A stretch of DNA of 64,000 nt from Portulaca oleracea (Eukaryota; Streptophyta; Magnoliopsida; Caryophyllales; Portulacaceae), in contig CM055870.1 of NCBI GenBank assembly GCA_029582165.1, positions 48,812,513-48,876,512 on the forward strand, written 5' to 3'. The notes under the pieces were generated by a model, which worked only from the letters and a program-made list of their open reading frames with translations, ran no database searches and was not told the DNA's origin. Numbering within the stretch: the first letter of the stretch is position 1; the number at the start of each line of letters is the position of its first letter. Below, one piece after another: positions 33,664-45,585 of this stretch. Position numbers and translations under genes: made by a program.

Positions 33664-36600
33664 GAGTTGTTTAGTTCCTTTTGGCAATGGATACATTTGT
33701 CTAGTTAAAGGTGAAATTTGGGTCTTGTGTATGGGCACAATCATCATGCCTTAGTGACCAATAGAGGTTTAATATAAAAGAGTAGTTTCATGTTTAAGGC
33801 TAAGTTGATTAAGTTAAATAGGATGACTGTGGTGATAATCTTCTTACCTCCCTCATCTCAATTTCTATATGGTTGTAGGGTGTGAACCCACTGGTGACTC
33901 TAATAACTATCGGAAACAATTTAAATTATTTATGGGTAGATAATAGCATAATGATCGTGCTACTTCCTCATAAAGGGTAATCCTAATTTTTTATTTTTTT
34001 TTTACACTTAAAAACAAGAAACTCATTCATTTCCTAATCAATTGAACACTAAAAATGATGATAAGATCAACAAAGTATGATTACTAGATATTGAGAGGTC
34101 ATTCCTACAAATAGTCAAAAACAAATTAGTACATATATAGTTCCCATCATAAAAAGGTACGTGTACTTGACTATCAAATCCATATATTATTTTCTTTAAT
34201 ATATTATTTTGTGTATGATTATGGAGTGTTTCAATACATTTAACTGTTATTAAATTCTTTTTTTCAATAATTGAGGCTGAAGCCAAAGATAAAGTAAAAA
34301 AAGTAAAAAAAGTTCACAACACCAACAACACCCACGCAAAAGTCGACACACCTAACAACACCAAAACCATTATAAATTCTTTCACATGTAGTTCTAGTGG
34401 GTTACTAGTAGAGAATAGTGTCTTCATTGAAGTTCTTAGTTGTAAAAAAGAAAGAACAGTGGTTGCACTTTGATTATTAAGTTGTTGAAAAGGACAATGA
34501 TCAATTGCATCAATTTAAATGATTATGTGAGAATTTCAATTATCCTAATTTGTGATTTATTATTAGTTAAGAGTGTGAAATCTAAAATATAAATAAATGA
34601 TTTATATATAAATATACACATATAACATATTCTAAATATATGCATTATATTTGCATTTCAGACCTCATAACAATCATATGTAAGCAATTATTATTAAACC
34701 TCATAGCATATAATATTATAATCAACTTATTGAAAAACCAGTTATACGTATGAAACTTTCGGCCATTAATATAATGGGAAATATACTTTTTACAAATTTT
34801 TTTTGCAAAATGAATTAATATTACGATACCCAATATCTACATACAAAACTGGATTATTGAACATTTAAAGTAAATTTTAATGAAAGCAAAATCATATAAT
34901 CTGACATCTTCCATTTCGGCACAACAAATTCATATTTGTACTATTATCATAATAGATCCTTAAAGAACTAATAGTGAAAGAGTTGCAAAGCTCACAAACA
35001 ATATAAGAGCCTACACTCAAGTTTTTCACATTTCACATCTACTTCAATAAATGTTGATTACAAACAGGGAAATAAATAGAAGGCCAGGACGTGTGTCTTC
35101 AAAATCAATAAACGAAGCTACCATATGATTGGATCACTCTAACCGAAGAAAGATGAGAAATCAAAGTTTACACAACTATGCATCTTTCAAACTGAGAATA
35201 AGTTCCAAAATAGAGTAGGGGGCAATTGGTCAAGGTGACAAATCAACCACACTACTACACTAGTAACATAATTTGTCGAAAACTTGATAGCTATGATTAT
35301 GCCCATAATGTCCTTACAAAATGTATGAATACAACTTGCAATGTAAAAAGACAAACACAAAGAAAACCATATACATTAACATATTGTGAAACTGTAATCA
35401 GGACAATGTGGTTCAATACAATTAATGTTGAATCAACAACAATGGTGTAACGAACGGACATAAAACTATTATCGTAAAATATGACAAGCTAATGTAATAT
35501 TGGGTCACCTTCTTTATTTCGAGTTAAATGGACATCCTATCGTGACAAGATATTATGTACAGATAGACCTTTTTATAAAGACATTTAAATATTTAATAGT
35601 TATTATTTTGGAAAGTATATGAATTTGTTTGTCTATTCATGATTGGGTCATGCGGATTCTGATGGATTCAACCAACAATTCGACTCAATCCATTTAATCT
35701 GGTCAAACCAACTCAACAAATTGACTCATTCACACACCATGGTAAACTGAATTGATGATCATTATGAACTTGACAACACAACAAAAACGGCGAGAAACCT
35801 TAAAAAGAGAATTGTAACATTAGTGAATGTACACAATACAATATTTGTCATGCTTCTTCTTCTTTTTTTTTTTTTTTTTTGGAACACGTGTAAAACAATG
35901 ATACATATAGTAACTTATGCTACATTATTTCTCTTTAAGACGTCTTCCTATATTTTCATTAAACAAAACTAGAAACAAGATCCCTGGCTAGACTGTAACT
36001 TCATACAGCAAATTATTAGTAGAATGACTTATCATTTACCAACCAATCTGTCACTTTATAATTACAAGTGACTTAAAAAAACTTCTGTCAGCCCTAGTAA
36101 AATTTCCATTATATATTTAGGTTGTGCATAAGAATGGTGGTTGTATGCTTTCCTGAGTCTTGGATGGAAAGAAGAGGACTCCATAATCATCTCTCTTCTG
36201 CAACTCTTTGCGCAGAATCATGAAATAATTTATTTGAGTGGGTGAAATATCCAACTCGAGTGCAAACTAAACTTTCCTGCAAAACTACAGCAAAATCAGC
36301 TATTTATTCTGCCCGGTGCGTACTTGGATACGGAGTATTTCAGAAGCAGAAACCTCGACAAAATTCAAACATAAGACAAACAAAACCAACATCAATGACT
36401 AATGATGTGACATCAAGTCCCCATTTGTTCATTTCATCTCCTCGAGAATTTTCAACCCAGAAACTACAAGCAGCAAAAAAACCATATAAAAGCCATTCAG
36501 TTGAAATCTGACTTGAATGCCAAGCAGAAAACTCGAACTTAAAAATCTGAGCTACTGAGCAGATGAAACGAACAAAGCTATTTAGCACTACCTAAACCTA

Positions 36601-36765
36601 AAACCTAACTGAGCTACTGCCAGAGAACAAAGCAGAGGCAGGACTCGGGAGCATATTCACAACTGAGGGGTCAGCAAGTATATATTGAGCAGATTGGACC
36701 CAGCACTAGATGCAAAGAAGGGGATTGATAAAAATTGTAAGTAACAGCAGCTTACCCGTAGGAAG
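33664..36765. other. Intergenic DNA, no gene recognised
   Basis: AT-rich with no credible ORF, RNA gene or paired inverted repeats. The last few hundred bases include the probable 3' UTR of the CYP97A gene. Confidence 0.5.
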
Positions 36766-39700
36766 CTATACAATCAACGCTGCATCCCTCACACGTTCTT
36801 TAAGTGTCATGTACAAACCCTGCATCAGTTTGAGGCAATTAGCACTTGAATAAAACTGTTTGAGGCTGCAAGCAGGGAGCATAAAAACTATAATGCACGT
36901 CTTATGGTACCTTTGTATTTAAATCATTTATTTTCCCCAGATCATCACTAGCACCTGTGTACATATCATCACTTTGTACAGATGTGGACAAGAGCATGAA
37001 ACCTCGTATATCCCAGGAAATTTTGCACAGAATAACGAAAAAAAAAAAACTTCTGAACTAGTATAAGAACCCACTAAGCTGCTACAATTTTTTTTATTAA
37101 AAAAAAAAACAAAATTACATTCACTACCCCAGAATGCCACCTGAACAAGGTTGAAAAGGGGAAGGGGGGGTTGTAGACACTTACACCAGCTTCACTGAGC
37201 CATGCAGAAGCTGCCTCCATTGGATACCAGATTAGAAAACGGTTGGCTAACTCTTCTAGTAAGCATAAACCAACCTTATCCCAGGCATTTTGAACGCAAA
37301 ACAAAAGATCTTCTGAACAAGTGTAAGAACCCGCTAAGCTGCTAAAAATTCTTTTTAAATATCAAAATTGCTTTCATTACCCCAGAGTGTCACCTAAGGT
37401 TGGGGTTGGGTGTGGGTATTTTTATTTATTTATTTATTTATTTATGGTTTGGGAGGGGGGGTAGCAGAGTGGCAGACCAGCCTTACTAAGTCTTACAAAC
37501 ACTACCTCTGTCGGATACGAGAATAGAAAACCATTGGTTACCTCTTCTAGGAACTAGCATACATCACCTACTTCCATCATGCTTTTACATGGTCTAAGGA
37601 ATTAGCTTCTAGAACCCAAGCAAGTAAGGCCATGCATGATTTCTACAAATAACCCCCCCCCCCCCCCTCCTCTTTTCCCTGAAGAAAATTTCTATAAGAG
37701 ATCACATGCTGCTCTATGAAACATGACTAAACTCATGTAAATAGCTCCCTTTATTAACAAAAAAGATTGAGGTAGAAGAGATTTACATTTGTAGTATGAA
37801 TGGTTGCTCCAGTAGTCATAGTAATGTCCTGGTCCGGGACCAACTCAAAATCCATGTTCTGTAGAAGGATTGCAAGAGCTACAATGGCTTCCATTAAAGC
37901 AAATTGATCACCAACACACTTACGAGGCCCTCCACTAAATGGTATAAATCTGTAATCCACCAGAAAGAGCAAAGGATACAAGGTGAGATTACATTGTTCC
38001 CAATCATCAAATTGATCCCATCACGCCAGTGGCAAACTGAAGTATCCTATCCTCCTCCATCTACCTCCCACACCCCTCTTGGTGGATAAGGAAATATCAA
38101 ATATCCACACCCACCAAGATAAGAGAAGAAAAATGCATAGCACTTGAACCATAAAAAAAGCAGGACCTAATACTTGCCTAAAATCAGTATTCGTTTCATT
38201 GGGCACGGGACCATCCATATCAAACCTTTCTGGAACAAATTCTTCTGCCCTTTCCCAGACCTTCCATGTACAGAAGAATGACGGATTAGCAAAAATAGAA
38301 GAACCGAAAAACTACCATCCTTCAGGGAAGGGGAGGAAAAAGAGGGGGGGGGGGGGGAACCAGGCTAACAGGTAACATAATACTGCCAAGCATAACTCTA
38401 AAGAAAGCATGAGTGCATGACCATGATGGAGGGGGGAACGGAAAAAGCTACACAATGGTCTTTCTTAATCTGATTTTAGACATCATAGTATGAGATCCTG
38501 CCTCAATAATGGCTAATAAAATACAGATGATTATTACATGATAAAAGTCGACAAAGATACACCAATAAGTTCACCGATGCATAAAATTTGAAGCAGCTCA
38601 AGCAAGCAACAAGAGTATTAGGTGTTTAGGACCTACCCTAGAAATCACAGAGAATGTAAATCACAAGTTCGCAATTGAACAGGCAGGATGCGAAAATCGG
38701 GAAATATAAAACAGTCAAGTTTCTCGTAATGACCAAGTACAACTAATTTGAACAGGTCGTTACGCTGACTGTACTTTCAATAAAAAGTAAACATTGACCA
38801 GAAAAGAGTAAAGAACCAAATACCTCAGATGAATGATGGATATTGTATACTGAGATCATTACATCCTGACCAACATTGACCTTGTAATCTCCAGGGAGAG
38901 TGTCTGGAACTAGAGCTCTTCTCAGTAAAACCTGAACCAGAAATGTTGTCACAGAATATCGTTAATTTACCATAATCATTTATTCAAGAAAGTCCATATC
39001 GCCTAGCTATAAAGTCAGGACACCTACGGGAGGGTGAGGATAAAGACGTAAAGACTCAGTTATGCAGCGTGTCACAAACTTGAGTTCTTTGATATCTTCA
39101 TAGGATGGACGCCGTCCTTGAAGAACTCTATCTACCTCTTCTTTTGCTTTCGACAAAGAAGGAAGATCCTGCAAAAAGATTATCAAAACATTATTAATAG
39201 ACCCTCCAAGCAAGCCTTCTTTAGATTAAACAAACACCCCTTTCACATTCATTAGACCTTACTCCAATATATTGGTGCCTAGAGCTATATTTATCATTGA
39301 ATTTGCAATGCATGCAAATACCTTACTTAGAAGGTAGACTGTCCATGTCAAAACAGAACCTGTGGTTTCATGACCAGCAACCAGCATTGACAAGAGGTCA
39401 TCTCGCAATTGTGTGCTTGAAACCTGCCATTGAAAACCAAGATATGTTTAAGACTCTGTGGAAAGCTTTAAGAAATAGAAAGTAAAACTGTTCGTTTACC
39501 AACTCTGCAAATCAAAGGATGAACAAAAGTTCTGTTGAACGCATACAATCAATTTTCATTTTCAGTTTTTTGAAACTGCCCCTTGAATTGAAACCCCAAA
39601 TGGATTTGGAGCTCCAAAATTAGCAAGTGCGGCAAAAACGGTACTATCTCAACCTATTAGTAGCTGTTCAGCTGAAAGAAAATAAAGTATCTATTCCCAT

Positions 39701-41806
39701 TTACATAATGTTCAGACGAATAAATTAAATTATGGTTGATAAGTTACTTTTTATACACTCAAGCATTCGGCTTCAATCTCAATTACTGAGTCCTATAAGC
39801 AAGGACAAAGGAGGAAGTGGGATATTAATCCGAAGTGCTTTTGTTTGGATGATTCTCAAGGTTGGAGGACCTTAGGTGGGAAGATGAGCAAGGCACATCA
39901 GAGAATTCTACTTCCAAGAAGATGAGGATGGATTAGATGGCAACAAATTTGATTAGAAGGCTGTTGATTGCAGGTCATTTTGTCTAGGAGTTACCTATCA
40001 GCTAGATGTTTCCTATATTTCTCCTTCACTTTTTCTATGTTGGATGTTTTCTTCTTCTAGAGTTTCCTATTTTGGTCTGCCTTTGCTTTTGCTACGGGAG
40101 ATTCTTTTTCTTTTAGAGTTGATCAACTACGCATTATAAATTTTAAGTGGCTTTTTCCAATATTTGGTAACTTTTGAATTTATTTTAACTTTATTTTTGT
40201 TCGTTTTAATAAAGCCTCGCCGTCCCACATACTCTAGATTGTACCATGTTGACCTGATTCACTCTAGGTTGCATCCCCCGTCCAAGTTCCTGTTCCACGT
40301 AGCCCATCAAATGCCAACCCATGTAACATTGTATTACATTCCCCTTATTCAACTATGAATTAAACAGTATCCATAACATAAATCATGGAAAGTGACGTTT
40401 ATAAGTTGGGCACTGAATACCTCTTCCCTGCTAGCTAGCAAGAACCGAAGAATACTAGGGTCTGAATCATTGACATATTCTTCATTATCAATCATTTCAC
40501 CTTCGGCTTCCACAATTTCTTTGCATTTTGCAATAAGTTCTTCAACGGTTTGCCTGATAACCTCAACTGCTTTCTCAGCTTTAATTAGTCTTGGAATAAC
40601 TTTACACAAAATTTTAATCTGTTACACAACCAACAATGTACAAAAGGCATACTTTCAGAATCAGGGTCAGAGACCATAAAAAGAGTTGCATCAGCAAGGA
40701 CTTACCTTCCAGTAAGGTAAAATATCGGTTGACCGATTTTCAGCCTCTTTTAGTGCAGTGTAGACAGCATCAATTACAGGACTGTCGGCTGTTAGTGAAT
40801 CAAAATTGTAGTTGAACAATGATAGACCAATAACATCAAGAGTGAGTTGAGAAAATACTGCCTCCATGTTCACAGCAGTGCCATTGGCTGCAGACAGTTT
40901 CAGCTTCTCTACCATCCTTTCAGCACATTTGCAGAACACCCGGTCAACAATTACTGACAAATATTTCTTGTGAAGGGAAGGAACCACCGCTCTGCGCCTT
41001 GCCTAACAACAATTAGATTTCTATGCTCACAAAACTGATTTTGAACCCTCTTTCTTTTGGTTTTCTTTTTAAAAAAAGAAACGGATTCTATAAATCCATA
41101 CCCTTGTCAATTGGTAATATCTTCTTATTTCTCAATCAATAAACTTGGCAGAAATTTTGATAATGTCAACTAAGCATCATAATGACAAGAGCTTTGCAGC
41201 TCAGTAATTCTTTTCCACCATCATAATTCTCAAAAAACATCTAATAAAATCATATTATATATATATATATAGGGAAATTGGATTCTAATAATCCCTACTA
41301 TCACAAATTGTATGACAATAATCCCTACTATCATTTTGGATTCTGGTGGTCCAAAAAAAAATAAAATTTGTATTGTAGTGGTACCAAATCCATCACCACA
41401 TTCTTTTTATTTTTTTCATGCCTACCCCATATTGTTTTTGTTTTTTTGGTTCCTACCCCTAGATAGGTAACGAAGTGTAGTTACTAAAACATTTTTTAAA
41501 TTATTTTTTTGAGATTCCGAGCAATTATTATGATTTTTTAAAAGGAATAAAATTGAAAAAATCATAAAAAATTGAAAAAAAATGAAAAAAATTGGGAGAA
41601 ACGCTGTAAATTCATTAAAAATCGTAGTAAAGTGTTATATAAAGTTTTGAATCAAATGCAACACAAAATCTATGATATTTAGCATATACACTCGATTTTG
41701 TCCCACTACAATACAATTTTTTTTTTTTGGACCACCAGAATCCAAAATGATAGTAGGGATTATTGCCATACAATTTGTGAAAGTAGGGATTATTAGAATC
41801 CAATAT

Positions 41807-41854
<48 letters not shown>

Positions 41855-44597
41855 ACTGATCATATGAGCATGGCACTTTGGTGAGCATGTGAGTATGGAT
41901 GTACATCAAATATTGTTTTTGAGGATATCAAGTATTGTTTTAAGGGATATCAAGTTTGCATGGTGAACATCAAGAATTGATGTCCCCTTGATGTTTACTA
42001 TGCAAAATATCCCCTAAAACAATACTTCATGTCCATGATATCTCACCATTTCATTTTTTATAGGAAAAATACAGATAAATTAATATACTAATAATAGAAA
42101 ATATCATATGCTTAGGAAGCATCTACAAAATTATCTAAAGAAGAGAGACTTGATATTTCAAGCACTGAAGAGGAGTTTCCACCCCCTCAAAAACCCTTTG
42201 GGTCCTTTCTCTCTGAATACTCCAAAATATCACATGTGGAACGTAAAAAGTAATCCAATTTAAATGTTTTCACCCAAATGTAGAGTTCTTCGATAAAAAT
42301 GCCACTAAACTTTTCAAAAATCGCAAATTTGTCACCCGAAAAAAACATGTCATCAGAATGCCATTAACCTATATTAACAGGGTCATAAATGCCACTTAAC
42401 CGGCTGTTTACCTGTTGTAGCCGGTAATCTTCATCTGGTGAGTGTTTAATTTGTTAACCTACCCTAATTATAATTTTCACCCACCCAAATTAAATAACCC
42501 CCTCCCACTTTATTTTTTACTGCCAGCCTCTTCATCTTCTTCTCTTCTTCATCTTTCTTCTTCTTCCTCAGAAAAACCTACGCCATACCATCCTCTCCTC
42601 CACCTCTTCTTCTTCTTCATTTCAGTTCCAAAAATTAGGGCTTTCTTCTTCCTTCTTAATTTTTGACATCAAAAAACCATAATTTCAACCCAGAATCTGC
42701 AATGGCATCATCTAATTCGGGTTCATCTGTTTCAAACCCTAGAATTTTTTTTCCAACAAATGCTACTCAAATGCACTTCATACAACAAAACACAGATTTT
42801 CGACCAAAATTCAGCATTTTCGAAAATTAGGGTTTCTGGAGAACCTTACCGGGTATGAATGTCAACCTTTCAGACCTTCAATTCTTGCAAAAACACTTCC
42901 CTAGTGTGCGATTTTGTTGATTATTGTTCAATTTAGGGTTTAATTGAAACCCATTGCAGAAATCAAAGGATGGAAGTTGAAGAAAAATGGCGATGAAGAT
43001 GAAGAGTGAAGAGGGAGTTGAACATTGTTGGGTTTCTTTTTTCAAATGGAGGGAAATAAGTGAGGGACCACTGATTTTAGGGTAGACTATCTAATTAGGG
43101 TTTTTTTTACTTAATTAAGTGCAGGTTTCCCTTAATCACAACCACCAAAACCATTAGCCTGCTGCTTTAGGTTGCTTCCAGGTAAACAGCCGGTGAAGCG
43201 GCATTTTGGATCCTCTTAACATAGATTAATGGCATTCTGATGACATATTTTTTTCGGGTGGCAAATTTGCAATTTCTGCAAAGTTTAGTGGCACTTTTAT
43301 CCAAGCACTCCCCAAATGTATGGCATGAAATATTAACCAAGAAGACTAAAAAAGAAGGCTACATGCCCATTCTTCTGTAAGCAACATTTCACAAATCTGA
43401 TATGCCTCAATGCAATGTCATATCTTAAAATCAATCCAACAATACTGAACGAAAATTCAGCAATGACATGAGACTGGACACAGGCACAATAACGGATGGA
43501 AGAAAACTAGCATGTTTTTCAACCCAACACGGAATTGAAACTGGACACAAAGTCACAACAAACGCAATAATGGATGGAAGAAAACTACTCATGTTTCTCA
43601 AGTCTCAACCCAACTCGGAATTGTGGCAAACAATAGCACAGCAAAAACCCAAATTTAATCTCCATTGCAAGACTTTCAACCAACAATTTCTAACAATATA
43701 TTATCATAAAAATTACTCCCTCGGTTCCATATTAATTGTTGAGTTTAGAAAATAATGCAGTCAAATTTCAAAAATTTTGAAGATAAATTTCTCAATATAT
43801 ACAACGAGTTGCCACATAAAATTACTCTGTTAGATTCGTAATGAAAACTACTATCATAAAGGTATAATATTACAATTGTTAATAACATATTATATAAGAA
43901 ATTATTAATCAAAGAGTGACAAAATCGTGAAAGTCAAATTTAAGACAATTAATATGGAATGGAGGGAGTACAAGGCTATAATTTGAAATACAACGAACCA
44001 CATTGCAGAAATACTAGCTCAAATTCAAACCCCAGTAACCATCACCAACCCAGGAAAAAAAACATAGGCATTAGTAATTACCGTCCAAAGCTTGCCCTCA
44101 GCAATGGCGAATCCCGATCCAAACAGAAACTCTGAGACCTCAGCCACAAGTCCCTTGGAATACTTCGTCCCATAGTTCCGAAGCACATGCTTAGCAATGG
44201 CGGGATCACTAACAACGACGAAATTGCGAGGGCCAGCAGCCAAGCGGTAAATTGGACCGTACATGTTCATCCACTTGAACAACGGTAGGAAGAGTGCGCC
44301 GCCGAGGAGGTCGGAGACGTCGTCGAGCTTAGCGGCGGCGTCGGGGATCCCGGAATCTTCGCCGCCGGCGGAGGAGAGGGATCGAGTGAGGGAGGTCAGC
44401 CAGTCGGGGCTCACCCATGACTTGGAGTTTCGGGAGGTTTTTGGGGGTTTTGGAGGTTGTTCGCGGAGAGAGCTTCGGATGGTGATGGGAATTGGTAGTC
44501 TAGATGAGTGGAGGGTGAGGTTTGTTGTTAGTCTTCGAGAGGTGGCAATGGAGGTCGTCGGGAGGAGACAGAGGGGGAGGAGAGAAGAAGAAGACAT
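36766..44597 (-). CDS. CYP97A: Cytochrome P450 CYP97A, carotenoid beta-ring hydroxylase
   Basis: Nine exons: 44597-44082, 41002-40706, 40618-40421, 39423-39322, 39168-39028, 38931-38824, 38260-38178, 37949-37787, 36819-36766. They encode 553 residues. The N-terminus is Ser/Thr-rich, fitting a plastid transit peptide. Exon 1 holds [13 protein letters not shown] and the strongly conserved [17 protein letters not shown]. The I-helix oxygen motif AGHETT is at about 354-359, ExxR (ESLR) at 409-412 and the heme loop [10 protein letters not shown] with Cys493. CYP97A (LUT5) hydroxylates the beta ring of alpha-carotene in chloroplasts for lutein synthesis, working with CYP97C. All junctions are GT-AG except the intron after 38178 (GC-AG). 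Stowaway and Mutator-type elements lie in intron 1. The first exon is preceded closely by a transposon. Confidence 0.93.
41272..41809. mobile_element. Mutator-type MITE with long inverted repeats (CYP97A intron 1)
   Basis: Arms of about 115 bp begin GGGAAATTGGATTCTAATAA and, inward from the other side, GGGATATTGGATTCTAATAA. The middle is AT-rich. Both flanks are TA repeats, so the target duplication cannot be read. Confidence 0.75.
41811..41850. repeat. (AT)n microsatellite
   Basis: Twenty AT units abutting the MITE; a shorter TA run precedes it at 41255-41271. Confidence 0.95.
42283..43310. mobile_element. Mutator-like element, about 1.03 kb, 10-bp target duplication (CYP97A intron 1)
   Basis: The target CCCAAATGTA is duplicated at 42273-42282 and 43311-43320. 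Terminal repeats of about 140 bp start GAGTTCTTCGATAAAAATGCC and GAGTGCTTGGATAAAAGTGCC. The centre has C/T-rich leader-like DNA and an ATG (42702, [13 protein letters not shown]) with a short frame, which might be a captured first exon. No transposase. Confidence 0.85.
43716..43968. mobile_element. Stowaway MITE (253 bp, CYP97A intron 1)
   Basis: Starts CTCCCTCGGTTCCATATTAA and ends AATATGGAATGGAGGGAG, flanked by TA. Closely related to 25974-26230. Confidence 0.85.
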
Positions 44598-44630
44598 GGA
44601 TGAATGGATTGAGTTAGTAAGGATAGCGTG

Positions 44631-45445
44631 GAGTACAACAATTAAATTAGCCCCAAACTATATGAAAATGTCAAAAGTAACACCATAAATTATTTTTTTG
44701 TTAAAAGTGACACTGAACTTATTAAAAATGGTCAAAAATATCACTTCACCTATTGTAACCTATACAGATTGAAAATTAATAAAAAATTTGGTTTTTAAAA
44801 TTTGTGAACTAAGAGAGAGAGATTCTCTGTCTCTCTTCTCCTCAACCCTTCTCCTAAATTCTCTCAAGAACCCCAAAATATGGATGAAAATTAAAAATTG
44901 CGCAAGCAAAATTGAAAATTTTGGTAGGATTGTGAAGAAGGCACTGTAAAGACCACACTTGGAAGACAATCAAAGAAGTAAGTTTTTTAGGGTTTTACTC
45001 AAAGAACTCGATAGAACTGGGGATGAGTTGAATGGGTGATTAAAATAACATATATGCAGCATTTTTTGGAGATTATGGAAGAGCCCTCTTAATGAAAAAT
45101 TGTCCCCATGTGATGAGATTTTGGAAGAGTCAGGTCTTGTATAATTTGTGGATTACATGCGGCAACATTTACAGTACAAGAATTTTCATTTGGACATGGA
45201 AGGAGTATTGGGTTTCACCATGAAAGAGAAAGAAGTGGATGGAAAGAAAATGGGGAGGGGTTTCCAGATGGAAGAAAAAAAAAATAAAGGTTTATTGGAA
45301 GTAACTGGTGTAACCGGTTAAAGGTTCCCAAAGTGATACTTTTCACCTCTGACAAAAAGTTTAGTGTTATTTTTAGCAAAAAGAAATTTGTGGTGGTATT
45401 TTTGACATTCTTAGATAGTTAAGGGGCATTTTAATTGCTAGTCTC
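44631..45445. mobile_element. Mutator-like element at the CYP97A 5' end
   Basis: The target GGATAGCGTG is duplicated at 44621-44630 and 45446-45455. Inverted ends are GAGTACAACAATTAAATTAG and GAGACTAGCAATTAAAATG, with arms of over 100 bp sharing AATGTCAAAA and TAACAC motifs. 815 bp, no transposase. Its near end is only 34 bp from the CYP97A start codon (44597), so it probably lies in the 5' UTR or core promoter. Confidence 0.85.
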
Positions 45446-45455
45446 GGATAGCGTG

Positions 45456-45570
45456 TATAGTGTGAAGTGTAAGTTCAATTGAACTCCTTCCTGAAATAAA
45501 ATATTGTCTGTCGATTGGAGGGAAAAGAGTAATTATATAAATAAACCCGAAAAGATGATGTTTTGTCCTA
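45456..45570 (-). promoter_or_regulatory. Displaced CYP97A promoter segment
   Basis: Between two Mutator-like elements. On the minus strand it contains a TATA-like TTTATATAATT (about 45529-45545). This single-copy-looking strip directly continues the CYP97A flank across the insertion, so it is the likely original promoter. About 65 bp of it is similar to 49788-49852. Confidence 0.45.
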
Positions 45571-45585
45571 CGATTTTTTTTTTTA

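Noticed and set aside
37651..37672. C-run and G-run (38345) as regulatory quadruplex sites
   Set aside because: Simple homopolymers in introns without the spaced G-tract pattern.
40349..40420. Longer CYP97A exon 3 reading through to VFSAQLINV
   Set aside because: The next exon begins with the true continuation [11 protein letters not shown], so the frame past GAG at 40421 is intron that resembles coding by chance.
44263..44688. 141-codon plus-strand frame over CYP97A exon 1
   Set aside because: Antisense shadow; exon 1 on the minus strand has strong P450 family motifs.
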